Source: Clavelina lepadiformis (taxonomy: Eukaryota > Chordata > Ascidiacea > Aplousobranchia > Clavelinidae). From it: 64,000 bases of DNA. A program made the position numbers and the translations under genes. Every line of letters begins with the position of its first letter. Position 1 is the stretch's first letter. The stretch covers positions 21,702,501 through 21,766,500 of the forward strand of contig NC_135241.1 in NCBI RefSeq assembly GCF_947623445.1. The letters run 5' to 3'. Under the pieces are notes generated by a model. The model saw only the letters and a list, made by a program, of their open reading frames with translations, ran no database searches and was not told where the DNA came from. Of this stretch, positions 49,410 to 64,000 are shown in pieces.

Positions 49410-50749
49410 CCCCGAAGACAGAACCAACAAAATGCAAACGTAAAATTGTTCAGTGTAGCTTAGCAAACTTATAAGTTGTCAGCACCAAAGTAGCTATTAA
49501 GAAGTTAAACATCATATTCGTCTTATTTCGAACATCACAACAGGACCGTATTAGCAATAATTTCATTTGCTTCCCATAATACATTACGTCGACCTTTGAT
49601 GAATGGACTTAAAAAGGTTTTTTACCATGTGCTTATGAAATAATAATATTGTATTGATAAACTTTTTATCTTCTTTTCTTTAAATTAGGTCAAGTTTGTT
49701 TTACGCAATCACAATTGAACAATCATATGTCAAATTTTAAACAACCAAGCAAATGACCAAATTTTATTAACAAAATAGTTTTGTTGAAATCTGTCACAAC
49801 AACAGGATTTGTTATAGGCCTACATTCTCCCCAATAAACTCACTGAACATCCAGTAAGTAGTGTTTTTCTTCGTACTTTTTAAATTAATAAAATAGCTAT
49901 CATGTAGCTTAAACTACAGTGTTAAGTCAGTTTTAATACTGACCAAAACCGGCTGATGAATTTGCCTCAACGTCCATAAAACACAGACTAACTTATAACT
50001 TGTAGGCAAACGAAAAATTTCCCGGAAATGACATCAGAACGATCTTACTTTTCGGAATGAAAAATGTCTTTGCATGACTTAAGATCAAGGATGATTTTCC
50101 TCGCAATAAATTAATACTTGTCGTATCAAGTTATGCGATTCGGATATACGTCAAACGAGTTACGAAGGTGATCATTTGTTGAATGTAGTTGGGAAAAAAA
50201 TATCTACAACTATATCTCTCGGTCAGGGCCTGATGTTACGCTTACGTCAAACACAGTCAAATATTCTGCAACAATCATGTTCAACTCAACGTTACAACAG
50301 TAATTTATTATTCAGTTAGTGTTTAATATTTTATAATTTACGAAAACTCTACAGCGCACGCACGATAAACCGTAATTAAGGCGGTAACTACGACGTCATT
50401 TTTGTGTCTAACGATAAAAAAGTTTCAAATATTTCTAGCCTATTTGATGTGTTTTTTTGTGGAACTTATATTTTAAAATTTGTTGCATAGCCTACTTATA
50501 ACTTATACGTTAAATTTACCCAATACAAAATACATCACTTTCGTTATGCACATTTCCATTTTCAAGATAAAACAATAACTAAGTTAAACAGTATACAGTC
50601 AGCAGGCCTGCATATAGTATTGAAAACACTGGCTATTTTCTTGTTATTATAAACAAAAATAGGTTACTCAGGTATATTGTGATACTGACATTGTTGAGAG
50701 AATATCTCTGTCGACATACTCTTTAACGTTAAATTCAATTCCGATTTCT
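49410..50749. other. Spacer between the receptor-like gene and its decayed neighbour, copy 1
   Basis: No gene seen; repeated nearly unchanged in copy 2 at 60515-61854. Confidence 0.5.
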
Positions 50750-51614
50750 TTAACTTTTTTCAAGAATCTGATTTTGCATTCGCTTAATTATCATTACATG
50801 GATCCCTTCCCGACGTGGAGGTATTGCTGGAGGGGAACTTGGTAAACGCCAAGGAGCAAACCTCAATCTCCAGTCTTTAAAGCCAAATATGGTGAGAAGC
50901 AAGAACGCTACAAAGTAAGCACCATGAGTTGTTACGTGGACCAAGTTGTTGTGAGTTAAAAAAGGAGAAGTTGTCAACGATGATGATAAAGATGGCGATC
51001 ACGAAGGATCGTTTTATTACAGCCAGAACCTTACCGTCGTCTGAGGAACCGTCTGTGTTGTTTTTTGAGGTTACGATTGTCGCGCGGCATTTTAGGATTT
51101 TTATGAAAAATCAGGGCTGCAATCAATAAATTCTATGCAAGAACAGATCCGTTGAGTGAGTACAAGATTCCGCCTTCAATATTCTTTCCTTTGACTGCTA
51201 CACAAGGAAGCTTGCCTTGATATTTTTCGTATTTAACCAAAGTTAACAACAGCACGGGATTTCCGAGTTCATTAAGACACAACCAAACAAAAGAGAAGGA
51301 ACTTAAAAATCGTTTGATTGACGTCGTGAGATGGCGTGTTTGCTTTTTCACGTAGAACGATCTCTGTCTCGACCAGAGAGAGAAATACACAAAGAAATAA
51401 AAGCATGTCAGTAAAGGCTTGCCAATATTCTTGTTTAAGTTGCAATTGTCGCTGTTTTTTACGATCGTGGTAACCAAAAAGAGATAAAAATAACACGTTT
51501 TTGATAAGTTTGCAATCCAGAGTTGAAAGCTAAAATATTCCTTGCCAACTTCAGCTTTGCTCCCCCCAAAAATGCTGTCGTTTCTTCCGACACAGAAGGT
51601 TCTGCGGTAAACAT
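50750..51614 (-). pseudogene. Decayed paralogue of the receptor-like gene, copy 1
   Basis: Starts at ATG 51614 (MFTAEPSVSE) and matches the intact relative through spans 3-4 and 6-7 (for example FVWLCLNELGNPVLLLTLVK and NNLVHVTTHGAYFVA). It has an early frameshift, lacks most of spans 1-2 (VTTI runs directly into VKNSDNCNL), has a stop after span 5 begins, and its last part is again in another frame. Clearly a tandem paralogue that lost function before the 11-kb duplication, because both copies share the damage. Confidence 0.75.
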
Positions 51615-51639
51615 TCTGGAATTTGGTTTTTAAGTCGAC

Positions 51640-53283
51640 TAGTCAGTTGGCACGCGGCTTAATAGGTGAAGCTTCAATAGCAGATGTTTCATGTATGCAA
51701 TTTATACAACTCTTTTTGTAAAGAAGGAGCTCTTTTTTAAAAAATGATTACACAAAACCGTAAAATAGACGGGTCTGACTGCATAATCATGGCCCGTTTA
51801 GGAGCTACATCAAAATAATAAATTATTAATTAAAGCCTAATGAAAAATAGGCCGTGGTCAAGCTTTGCAAAGATAAGAGGACCACAACAGCTTCACTTGG
51901 CGCAAAAGTATCTCGTTTATTAATGTTGATTAACCCAAAATGAATTCGATTCACGTGTTATATGAGTGAATGACGTAGTAGATTTGTTTTAATAATTTTT
52001 GAATCAATGTGACGTCAATCAAAATTTCCTTGAACTGGTATAGAAGGAATTAAGGAAAGCAATTACAAGACATCAATGTTTAATTAGCCAAGTTTACAAA
52101 TTATTTGGTTACGGTGGAGAGTGTTATAAGTCAAATACAAATTATAACACGAATCAAGTTAACCTACATTAAAATAAATGCACAATTGTGATTGGCAAGG
52201 GCTCTGTTTTTTCATGACCTTTTTTGATTGTAAGCAATTGTCGACCTCACTTGTGTGGCCAGGCAATGTTTAAAAAAATGGAATCTGCAACTAATCGAAG
52301 ATGGCTTGAAATCCATGCTAATTTAAATTTTGATTGACCCAATCATTTGTGTTTGAAACACCGCATTATTTCACTCAGATAGAAAGTTTTTAAATTGAAA
52401 TAATTTGGACACTGTTTAGATTAATACAAGCTAGACTGCTAGAGTATTCACACTACAGTTTATTCTAATTTAAACTCTTGCATTTTTTTCATAAATAAGA
52501 AGTACTATTTTTACCGCGAGGTGGTAGCATAACCCAGAAAATGGAATCTCCTAGCTTGCCCTAAACTACCGCAAGTGTAGGCTAAACTAAACTATCTCCA
52601 AAATGAAGTTTTCACTTTGTTTTGGTTGTGTGTTTCATTGGAGATTTCGGTCAGACGGTAGATTTTTCTGAAAATAAAAACTGCATTGGTCATTATTAGG
52701 GTCTAGTATACAAGTGCACAACCAGATGACGTTACATTTTGAGTAGCTGGGGCCTAGTATAGAACTGTACAAAGGCATTCTGTGTGGCAGTGGCAGCCTT
52801 TTTTTAGCAAGTGCTCAAATTTATCTTACACTTTCTGATCCAAATGAACAGTTCAAATGTTTACATGTAATAATTCCTAATGCCGAAACTTGATTGTTTA
52901 AACTTTCCTCTAGCAACAACTCTTACTAGCTGTAAACAGTTTATCATGAAGTTCTTTTTTATTATAAATTGCTTCTCAAAATTTGTATGGGTGGGTTTAT
53001 CTAACGTAAACATGCCTATCCATATTCTGGGCACTGTGCATTAAAGAGTTTGGTTGAAAAATAATTTGCTCAGACTTTTGTCTAGATACTTGATTGGAAG
53101 TAAGATAAATGACAAACAAAATATTTTAGATACGTATCATATGATATGATGTACTCATTCTTCTAATAAAATAAAACCAACTGAACAATATGCTTGTTTG
53201 CTACTTACTGACATAAAGCACAATAAAATCTGCATGAGCATAATGGTCAACCGACATTCATCCAATTACACCAATTGTAAGAC
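51640..53283. other. Right part of duplication copy 1, no gene seen
   Basis: From about 51640 to 52900 it is repeated at 62745-64000. The part 52900-53283 is not matched in copy 1 of the region left of AK6 exon 2, so the AK6 first exon has no counterpart here. Confidence 0.5.
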
Positions 53284-53766
53284 ACAGACACAGTTCACAG
53301 TTGTTGAAGCTGATTTTGCTATTTTCTCCCCAGCTTTTACCCTCAGACAAGATGGTAACCAATACTCCAAAAAATCTTTATTGGTTACTCTGCTTCAACT
53401 ACAGGTTTATTGCACCACATAATTTGTTGTGCCTGGAAAACGTTTCTGGTTTGTTGTAATTCTTATTTTGCAACGCTGAATATTATTTGCAATCAAATCA
53501 ACATCTTTGTCAAATTATGCATGATTTATGTGTATACATGTATAAACTGGTACTATTATTCGTCTATACAATCGAAAATAATGTTTTCAACGAAACCAGT
53601 TAAAAAGGGTAACCATACAAGAAGCTATGCCGTTTGGCATGGTCATGTGAGCATTTAATTCTGTGGTTGTTATCCAATAAAAAGCATGAATTTTGAAAAA
53701 TGTATTTGTGATGATTTGGTTCCATAAATACTGTGATATATACTGATCTCATTAACTTTACAAAAG

Positions 53767-54838
<1,072 letters not shown>

Positions 54839-55564
54839 ACAGCAGAATGTCTGTCTGATGTATGTTTTGCTCTACTCGGAGAGTGACTGAGTGTGTCTGT
54901 GAACTCCTACATATGATATTGATGGTGTCAGAGTGGGAAAGGCGGGTGTTTTTTGTTTTCTTTGGTATCATAATTTACAAGATTTTATTGCAATTTTTGT
55001 TTGATTTTTAAATTTTTTTAAACTTCTTCCGCTGATTTGTTTGTTTTTGCAGTGTATGTTGGTTTTGAATAATCTCCAAAATGCGGTAGTACTTAATAAA
55101 TTTTTGTTGTTTGCATGAAAACTTACATGTCATGTCAGGACTCATTACAAATAAACCCGTGCAAGTCCAGACTGTATTTTGCTGAATGTAGTGTTGTATA
55201 CGGTCAACTGCTTAAGGAAAACTATTTAGTTGCGATTTTGTTGTTTGTGTCATGTCTGCCATTATTTGTTGAAAGCGGCCAAGTACTGTTTTTCTCACAC
55301 GTTTCTGGCGATAATATTACGTTCAGTTTCAAGCTGTGACTTTCTAAAGTGTTTGTTTAATTAAAACTTTGAAATCAAAATGGTATGTTATTGCTGTCAA
55401 AGTAGATATTTGAGATCCGGTTATGCAGCGAAATCAAGTTTAAGCAGCTTAAGCCTGGCAGCATCACCTAAGATGAGATTTGTCGGAAGAGGATTTCGAT
55501 GATATGGAAAGTCAACTTAACTTGCTATACGTTTTTCTTCGCAACAGAATAAAATCTTTTGGTA

Positions 55565-55924
55565 GGGTGACCAACCGTCATATACGCCGTGCATTTTAAA
55601 ACCCTTACAGGGACCTAGTCAATTTGTGCAAGAAATTATGCAAAGAAGTTCCAAGTTTTAGCAGATTAATTTGCCAGGCAATCTACGTTTTTGAAAGGAA
55701 AGCAAAACTACACAATCTATAGTACACCCTGTAAATCTAAAATTTTTCAGGAGAGCATTCCCTCGGACCCCATGCGATAGATTACTACGACTCTTGCACT
55801 TTTAATTGGCTGCAATAACTTTCACACAATTGACAAAATGCTCTCCTCTGCAAAAAATATATTGCATCCGTTCTGAATCAGACTGAGACTGTTAAATATT
55901 TCTTTGAATTGAAGTTGGTCACCC
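55565..55924. mobile_element. Small TIR element between AK6 and RGS, copy 2
   Basis: Copy of 44461-44820, also 360 bases, ends GGGTGACCAAC and GTTGGTCACCC, flanked by TA. Confidence 0.5.
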
Positions 55925-56538
55925 TATACTGACTGACTAACAAGTTTACTTGAACTTGCAGAAAATGAATGCTTCTATGGAAGGTTTATTTGCAATATAA
56001 ACAAAAAATTCTGGTAACGTTGTTGTGAGCTGTGGTGCCAAAGAAATACGTACTTGACTTGCAAATACTGCGCTTGTAAATCGCAAAATGCTAAACAAGT
56101 GACATTCCAATCTAAGACGTCCAAGTAGTATTAGGCTTCCTGCATGAGCTATTATCGCAAAATAGTTAAAGCAATTTTATTAGGCTGTTACAACAGCTGC
56201 AAGACTTCCATAACTCTGGCATGGAGAAGATTCGGCGCCGTTTTTACACCAAGAGCGCGCGAAAAGTCAAACCTCGTCCCATTAATTATCTCTTTCGCAG
56301 GCTTGCGATAGCATTTATTATTTCTGTCAATAACCCCACTTCTTACTGCGAAACGGAAACACAGCAAGTGACAAACGTAACTCTGACTTATATAGCGAAC
56401 AGCTGAGTGCCAGTGACATGTATATAGCACTTAGTTCTTGCATCAGCCCACGTAGGTTATAGTTTTGTAGCACAACAATTGATTGAGAAGATTGCAATAC
56501 TTGCGGCTTACAAGCTAGTAGTCTATAGAAATAAAATC

Positions 56539-57881
56539 ATGGTTTGGAAAGCGAGCGGTAGCAACAGTGTGGCTATTACAATTGCTTCAGAAGAATTTAC
56601 ATTTCAACAGGCAAGTTAGCTCGAAATTTGATGTCGTCATTTATATAACAACAGTTTGAACGGTTTTCAACTTGAAAACTTCTAAAAATTTTAGACCAAC
56701 GCGGGACATCGTGTTGAAGAGCGACGACCGGCACAAACCAGCAGCTCCTTATACGTAACAAATCAATCGACGTCATTACGCTCTACCGATGACGAAATGA
56801 AGACGTTATCATACCATCGTGTGAATACTACACCCATGAAAAAGTCTTTCGTTCGACGGAACGCAATGAAAACCAGGGTGACTTCGTTAAGGTAGAAGTC
56901 GTAATTTTAAACCTGCAACGTTTACTAAGGAGATATATAACGTGTGTAGGCGTAAAAGTCACCTAATATTTGAAGACTATGATTTGATTTAGATCTTATG
57001 ATTTAACTTTTTCCAACGACTTACGTAACGTTTATAGAGTTTCAAATATTTACATTGGTTCAATATTCAGAAAACGAATGATGAAGACGAATCAGCTTTT
57101 CGATATCTTTGTTGCAAATAAGCGTAAGTTTTATCGTTTATCGTCTACTAAGCTGGAAGGTGCCTGGTCCTGTGGTTGTGGCCGTTTTTATTACAGGTTG
57201 TCTAGAAATGTCTGATCTAAACTTTGGAAAATTTTTGTGAATTTTTTTTGTGAATTGTCAATGATGTTTTGACAGTTGGCCTTTCTGCTTTTCGGAGTTT
57301 CCTTGAATCGGAATTCAGCAAAGAAAACTTCGATTTCTGGATCGCCTGCGAAAAATACAAGACCTTGAAGAAACCGTGTCTCGTAAAGGAAGCTCAAGAG
57401 ATCGTAAACCAGTTTTTGTTGCCAACTTCACCAAACCAGGTTAGTGGTGTAGGCTACAGATCACTTTCATACCATACAGCGGCGACTTATTGCGAATAAT
57501 AGGCCTATAACTAAGTTATATATAGGCCTAATATTATATTTCTCCACTATTCCGACTCTTTGTGACAAACGTCATTTTAAGGTCAATATTTCCTGGCTGA
57601 CACGCAAGTTTGTGCTGATCAAAGCCGAGGGAGGGAGGCGCGACGCATTTCAGCGCGCCCAAGAACGAATTTACCAGTTGATGAGCGAAGACTCCTTCCC
57701 ACGATTTTGCTCCAAATATCCCAGTCTTGTTTCTCACGTCATCGAACTTCATAAAATAACAAAAAAAAAACCGGAAAAAAGTTTTAACAACAACCTTGAA
57801 AAGCCTATGTGCTTCTCTCCCATTGCATGTAAAGTAACCCTCAGGCGGACGTCATGTATTGTGAGAAAACAGGCACCTTGA
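56539..57881 (+). CDS. RGS-domain protein, copy 2 (261 aa)
   Basis: Exons 56539-56610, 56695-56891, 57071-57123, 57276-57439 and 57582-57881 correspond one to one with copy 1 at an offset of exactly 11,104. I saw no difference in the coding sequence. The GC donor of intron 1 is kept. Domain description as for the first copy: RGS fold at about residues 98-215 with short basic flanks. Both copies look functional unless the duplication is an assembly artefact. Confidence 0.87.
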
Positions 57882-59342
57882 GTTTAGCCTAAACCCGCAA
57901 AACTTGAGAATAAGGCTTTTTCTTTGAAAGTGTGGGGAGTTTACGCTAGTTTGGTGCTTTATACATACTTTACGGACCTGGGTTTCATTAATCTCTTTGT
58001 ACACTGCCAGCATGCTTAATTATCTATATCTTTGCAGTGGAAGTCTTCAGTAATTGCTGAACTAAACACTTTCTGCCACTTTCATCACAAGCATGCTCTA
58101 ACAAACACAAGCTGTGATAAAAAGATTGATAAAAAGAACTTATACAAAAGCAAATAATCATGTTAGTATGTTTGTGAAGTTTTATTTTATGTTCTAAAGC
58201 TTATTAAGTTTAATTTAGGGCGAGTCACTTGATGTTCGAAGACTAAAATTTACAGCCTTGCGTTAGTTTCCTCTCGACCTACATACTGTACTTTCATGAC
58301 TATTCAGTCACTATTGTCACAAATCACTGTTGTTTGATGTAAATTGATGATTACCAAATTTTTCTAACCTCTTTGTTTGTTACTTGATTCATCTATTTTC
58401 AATATTCTAACTAAGTAACTAACATTTTAATATTCAAATTCTAACCAAACTGGAACCCACCCGGGGAATAGAGTTTGATCAATGTCTACAGCATATAGGC
58501 AGCCAACTTTTCACTACAGTTTGGTCGCAAAAATGTCATAGCTTCTATATATACTTGTTGTTATACATTATCATCGAAGACCTCGTTTTCATGCTGACAT
58601 TAAATTAGTTTAAATTCATCGTGGGGAAAAAAGTAACGGTACCAGGCCAGCTGCCAGTTCGTTGGTGTAACCGTTCTGCTCGTTACCGCTGTTTTCCGTA
58701 ATTATCCCCGATTATTGAAATTCAAGTTTATGAATAAATATATATATAAACTGTATTTTCCTTTTGAGGTTTTATACCAACCGGTTATAAAAAGAAAGAA
58801 TCAAGAAACAGGCTAATGTTACACCAGTAAATAATACTGTTACTGAATGATTTTGTGGTTTTGTATAGCTGGTACTGGCTACTAATTTATTATCATAATT
58901 GCTAGATTCAATATCTGTAACAACTTACGTAAGAAGCACATGTGGTGCTCAAACACAAGTTAGTAGTTAGTACTTGGCTGCCATTCCATATAATTCCATA
59001 GTTGTAGACTACTATTTTCGTGTAATTACGAAGATTGTAAACCTACAGTTTTTTGTCGCGACAAAACTGCTTTTCTCAAAACGTGTTGCGTAAGATGTTT
59101 TACAATTCATAACATTGCATATTTATTACATTTTCAATTCAAACAAAATCAAAACCAGAAATTCATACGAACACATGTACAAGTTCTCAAAAAAAACTTC
59201 ATAAATTTTTCCAATAGCAATTAATAACATAAAAAACACTACCTTTGTTTTAATCAACCCAGTATATAAAAGAATTAAGAAAAACTTCACCGGGTTTCAT
59301 GTCGAATGTTCTCCGACGTAATTCGGTTAGGCATTTCCTATC
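57882..59342. other. Convergent spacer, copy 2
   Basis: Near-identical to 46778-48238; no gene seen. Confidence 0.5.
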
Positions 59343-60437
59343 TTATACTCCATGAAAGTCGGATTTTGTATTGACCGTTTTTTGAAGGCGAATAGCCTGG
59401 ATTCTTTCCGGTCGTGGAGGTATTTCTGGAGTGGAAAATGATAGACACCATGGAGCCAACCTGCTTTTCCAGTCTTTAAAACCAAAAAGGGTGAGAAGCA
59501 AGAGCGCGACCGAGTAAGCAGCATGAGTTGTTACGTGGACCAAGTTGTTGCGAGTTATCAAAGGAGTCGTAAGGGAGAAGGTGTCAATGACGATGATAAG
59601 GATGGCGATCACGAAAGATCGTTTTATCACGGCCAAAACCTTACCATCGCTTGAAGAACCGTTGTCTTTATTTGCTAAAGTTAGGGCTGATGCGCGGCTT
59701 TTTAGGATTGGATGAGCAAGGAGGGCTGCAATCAATAAATTCAATGCAATAACAGATCCGCTGAGTGAGTACAAGATTCCGCCTTCAATGTCCTTCCCTT
59801 TGACTGCTACACAAGGAAGCTTGCCTTGATATTTTTCGTATTTAACCAAAGTTAACAACAGCACGGGATTTCCGAGTTCATTAAGACACAACCAAACAAA
59901 AGAGAAAGAACTTAAAAATCGTGTGATTGGCGTCGTGAGATGGCGCGTTTGCTTCTTCACATAGAACGATCTCTGCCTCGACCAGAGAGAGAAATACACA
60001 GAGAAATAAAAGCATGTCAGTAAAGGCTTTCCAATATTCTTAATTAAGTTGCAATTGTCGCTGTTTTTCATATGGAGAAGTATTTGCAACGGCAACCACC
60101 GGTAAAATGTCCCCAGAAAAAGACTGGCGGCTGCGACCAGGCAAAATATTCTTGGAAACTGGCTGTAAGCATATTCTGTGAACTTATTATTGTTGAATAT
60201 TTTCTTCTGCTGGGTTTTGTTACCTTGTTTTCTTGCTGATTTTTTTTCATACACACACAGAGCAACGAAGATATACAATGTTATTGCCGTGGTAACCAGA
60301 AAGAGATAAAAATAATACGTTTTTGAGAAATTTGTAATCCAGAGTTGAAAGCTGAAATTTCCCTCGCCAACCTCAGTTTTATTCTCCAAAGAAACTGTTG
60401 TCGTTTCTACCAACGCAGAAGGTTTTGTGGTAAACGT
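59343..60437 (-). pseudogene. Seven-transmembrane receptor-like gene, copy 2, start codon lost
   Basis: The frame is continuous through all seven spans (364 codons counted from the position of the copy 1 ATG). Spans lie at about 41-63, 95-113, 136-154, 174-198, 219-244, 273-294 and 301-320. N-glycosylation sites are at 19, 27 and 36, and Cys129 and Cys209 could form the extracellular disulfide. However, the start ATG is ACG (60435-60437), an in-frame stop lies a few codons upstream, and the next Met is after span 2. So this copy keeps the frame but lacks an obvious start, the opposite of copy 1. An unseen upstream coding exon is possible. Confidence 0.6.
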
Positions 60438-60514
60438 TCTAAATCTTGTCCGCACTCGTCAAATACGCTGCTTGATAAGTGAAGTTTCAATGGAAGCTTT
60501 TTTCAATTTATATA

Positions 60515-61854
60515 CCCCGAAGACAGAACCAACAAAATGCAAACGTAAAATTGTTCAGTGTAGCTTAGCAAACTTATAAGTTGTCAGCACCAAAGTAGCT
60601 ATTAAGAAGTTAAACATCATATTCGTCTTATTTCGAACATCACAACAGGACCGTATTAGCAATAATTTCATTTGCTTCCCATAATACATTACGTCGACCT
60701 TTGATGAATGGACTTAAAAAGGTTTTTTACCATGTGCTTATGAAATAATAATATTGTATTGATAAACTTTTTATCTTCTTTTCTTTAAATTAGGTCAAGT
60801 TTGTTTTACGCAATCACAATTGAACAATCATATGTCAAATTTTAAACAACCAAGCAAATGACCAAATTTTATTAACAAAATAGTTTTGTTGAAATCTGTC
60901 ACAACAACAGGATTTGTTATAGGCCTACATTCTCCCCAATAAACTCACTGAACATCCAGTAAGTAGTGTTTTTCTTCGTACTTTTTAAATTAATAAAATA
61001 GCTATCATGTAGCTTAAACTACAGTGTTAAGTCAGTTTTAATACTGACCAAAACCGGCTGATGAATTTGCCTCAACGTCCATAAAACACAGACTAACTTA
61101 TAACTTGTAGGCAAACGAAAAATTTCCCGGAAATGACATCAGAACGATCTTACTTTTCGGAATGAAAAATGTCTTTGCATGACTTAAGATCAAGGATGAT
61201 TTTCCTCGCAATAAATTAATACTTGTCGTATCAAGTTATGCGATTCGGATATACGTCAAACGAGTTACGAAGGTGATCATTTGTTGAATGTAGTTGGGAA
61301 AAAAATATCTACAACTATATCTCTCGGTCAGGGCCTGATGTTACGCTTACGTCAAACACAGTCAAATATTCTGCAACAATCATGTTCAACTCAACGTTAC
61401 AACAGTAATTTATTATTCAGTTAGTGTTTAATATTTTATAATTTACGAAAACTCTACAGCGCACGCACGATAAACCGTAATTAAGGCGGTAACTACGACG
61501 TCATTTTTGTGTCTAACGATAAAAAAGTTTCAAATATTTCTAGCCTATTTGATGTGTTTTTTTGTGGAACTTATATTTTAAAATTTGTTGCATAGCCTAC
61601 TTATAACTTATACGTTAAATTTACCCAATACAAAATACATCACTTTCGTTATGCACATTTCCATTTTCAAGATAAAACAATAACTAAGTTAAACAGTATA
61701 CAGTCAGCAGGCCTGCATATAGTATTGAAAACACTGGCTATTTTCTTGTTATTATAAACAAAAATAGGTTACTCAGGTATATTGTGATACTGACATTGTT
61801 GAGAGAATATCTCTGTCGACATACTCTTTAACGTTAAATTCAATTCCGATTTCT
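60515..61854. other. Spacer, copy 2
   Basis: Repeat of 49410-50749; no gene seen. Confidence 0.5.
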
Positions 61855-62719
61855 TTAACTTTTTTCAAGAATCTGATTTTGCATTCGCTTAATTATCATT
61901 ACATGGATCCCTTCCCGACGTGGAGGTATTGCTGGAGGGGAACTTGGTAAACGCCAAGGAGCAAACCTCAATCTCCAGTCTTTAAAGCCAAATATGGTGA
62001 GAAGCAAGAACGCTACAAAGTAAGCACCATGAGTTGTTACGTGGACCAAGTTGTTGTGAGTTAAAAAAGGAGAAGTTGTCAACGATGATGATAAAGATGG
62101 CGATCACGAAGGATCGTTTTATTACAGCCAGAACCTTACCGTCGTCTGAGGAACCGTCTGTGTTGTTTTTTGAGGTTACGATTGTCGCGCGGCATTTTAG
62201 GATTTTTATGAAAAATCAGGGCTGCAATCAATAAATTCTATGCAAGAACAGATCCGTTGAGTGAGTACAAGATTCCGCCTTCAATATTCTTTCCTTTGAC
62301 TGCTACACAAGGAAGCTTGCCTTGATATTTTTCGTATTTAACCAAAGTTAACAACAGCACGGGATTTCCGAGTTCATTAAGACACAACCAAACAAAAGAG
62401 AAGGAACTTAAAAATCGTTTGATTGACGTCGTGAGATGGCGTGTTTGCTTTTTCACGTAGAACGATCTCTGTCTCGACCAGAGAGAGAAATACACAAAGA
62501 AATAAAAGCATGTCAGTAAAGGCTTGCCAATATTCTTGTTTAAGTTGCAATTGTCGCTGTTTTTTACGATCGTGGTAACCAAAAAGAGATAAAAATAACA
62601 CGTTTTTGATAAGTTTGCAATCCAGAGTTGAAAGCTAAAATATTCCTTGCCAACTTCAGCTTTGCTCCCCCCAAAAATGCTGTCGTTTCTTCCGACACAG
62701 AAGGTTCTGCGGTAAACAT
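61855..62719 (-). pseudogene. Decayed paralogue of the receptor-like gene, copy 2
   Basis: Same breaks as 50750-51614: early frameshift, internal loss covering the end of span 1 through span 2, and a stop within span 5. I saw no new damage. Confidence 0.75.
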
Positions 62720-62744
62720 TCTGGAATTTGGTTTTTAAGTCGAC

Positions 62745-64000
62745 TAGTCAGTTGGCACGCGGCTTAATAGGTGAAGCTTCAATAGCAGATGTTTCATGTA
62801 TGCAATTTATACAACTCTTTTTGTAAAGAAGGAGCTCTTTTTTAAAAAATGATTACACAAAACCGTAAAATAGACGGGTCTGACTGCATAATCATGGCCC
62901 GTTTAGGAGCTACATCAAAATAATAAATTATTAATTAAAGCCTAATGAAAAATAGGCCGTGGTCAAGCTTTGCAAAGATAAGAGGACCACAACAGCTTCA
63001 CTTGGCGCAAAAGTATCTCGTTTATTAATGTTGATTAACCCAAAATGAATTCGATTCACGTGTTATATGAGCGAATGACGTAGTAGATTTGTTTTAATAA
63101 TTTTTGAATTAATGTGACGGCAATCAAAATTTCCTTGAACTGGTATAAAAGGAATTAAGGAAAGCAATTATTAGACATCACTGTTTAATTACGGTAACCA
63201 AGTTTACAAACTATTTGATTACAGCAGAGAGTGTTATACGTTAAATACAAATTATAACACGTACCAAGTTAACCTACATTAAAATAAATGCACAATTGTG
63301 ATTGGCAAGGGCTCTGTTTTTTCATGACATTTTTGATTGTAAGCTATTGTCGACCTCACTTGTGTGGCAAGGCAATATTTAAAAAAATGGAAACTGCAAC
63401 TAATCGAAGATGGCTTGAAATCCATGCTAATACAAATTTTGATCGACCCAATCATTTGTGTCTGAAACGCCACATTATTGCACTCACATATAATTTTTTT
63501 AAATTGAAATAATTCGAACACTGTTTAGATTAATGCAAGCTAGAGTATTCACACTACAGTTTATTCCAATCTAAACTCTTGCAGTTTTTTTTTTCATAAA
63601 TAAAAAGTACTATTCTTACCGCGAGGTGGTAGCATAACCCAGAAAATGGAATCTCCTAGCTTGCCCTAAACTACTGCAAGTGTAGGCTAAACTAAACAAT
63701 CCCCAAAATGAAGTTTTTACTTTGTTTTGGTTGTGTGCTTTATTGGAGATTACGGTCAGACGGTAGATTTTTCTGAAAATAAAAACTGCATTGGTCATTA
63801 TTAGGGTCTAGTATACAAGTGCACAACCAGATGACGTTACATTTTGAGTAGCTGGGGCCTAGTAGGCTATAGAACTGTAAAAAGACATTCTCTGTGTCAG
63901 TGGCATCCTTATTTTAGCAAGAGCTCAAATTTATCTTACACTTTCTGATCCAAATGAACAGTTCAAATGTTTACATGTAATAATTCCTAATGCCGAAACT
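62745..64000. other. Right part of duplication copy 2, no gene seen
   Basis: Matches 51640-52896 with scattered differences; the window ends here. Confidence 0.5.

Noticed and set aside
53012-53035. ATGCCTATCCATATTCTGGG as a replacement first exon for AK6 copy 2
   Set aside because: Resembles the AK6 start only loosely, and the available GT leaves the wrong phase for exon 2.

Overview
This is a eukaryotic, AT-rich nuclear window with short introns and dense small repeats. A DOP1 gene cut into many short exons, an AK6 gene, an RGS gene, a Ty3/Gypsy element and hAT/pogo-type MITEs point to a compact invertebrate genome. I infer an ascidian of the Ciona type from gene density, exon size and sequence style; nothing in the window proves the species.

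Layout. (1) 1-9.6 kb: the 3' part of a + strand DOP1 (Dopey) gene. Twenty exons join in one continuous frame of 948 codons up to a stop at 9292, with a poly(A) signal at 9638. (2) 11.3-38.7 kb: a tandem array of four related units. Minus-strand three-exon genes in it encode short secreted peptides of about 61-66 residues, each with a signal peptide, a basic segment and a tail that is acidic in families A and B. I call the families A, B and C. A fourth, + strand cassette (D) has a conserved basic exon but an unresolved 5' end. Intact models are A1, B1, B2, B3, C1 and C2. B4 has a stop codon, and A2-A4 are remnants. I recognise no named family. The precursor layout resembles antimicrobial-peptide precursors. 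(3) 24.0-30.7 kb: unit 3 is split by a pogo-like TIR element with a TA target duplication. That element is itself split by a Ty3/Gypsy LTR retrotransposon with one long gag-pol frame on the minus strand. (4) 38.7-41.3 kb: unique sequence with two adjacent TIR elements and an AT-rich repeat. (5) 41.4-64.0 kb: AK6, an RGS-domain gene and a seven-transmembrane receptor-like gene with a decayed neighbour, followed by a second copy of nearly the whole block at an offset of about 11.1 kb. In the second copy AK6 has lost its first exon. The receptor gene is damaged differently in the two copies: a frameshift in one, a lost start codon in the other.

Working together. DOP1 (Golgi/endosome traffic), AK6 (nucleotide kinase and ribosome assembly) and RGS (G-protein shut-off) are ordinary conserved genes. 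The unusual part is the secreted-peptide array: the signal peptide and the tail are conserved while the segment just after the signal changes in every B copy, and the array has been copied, broken and invaded by nested transposons.
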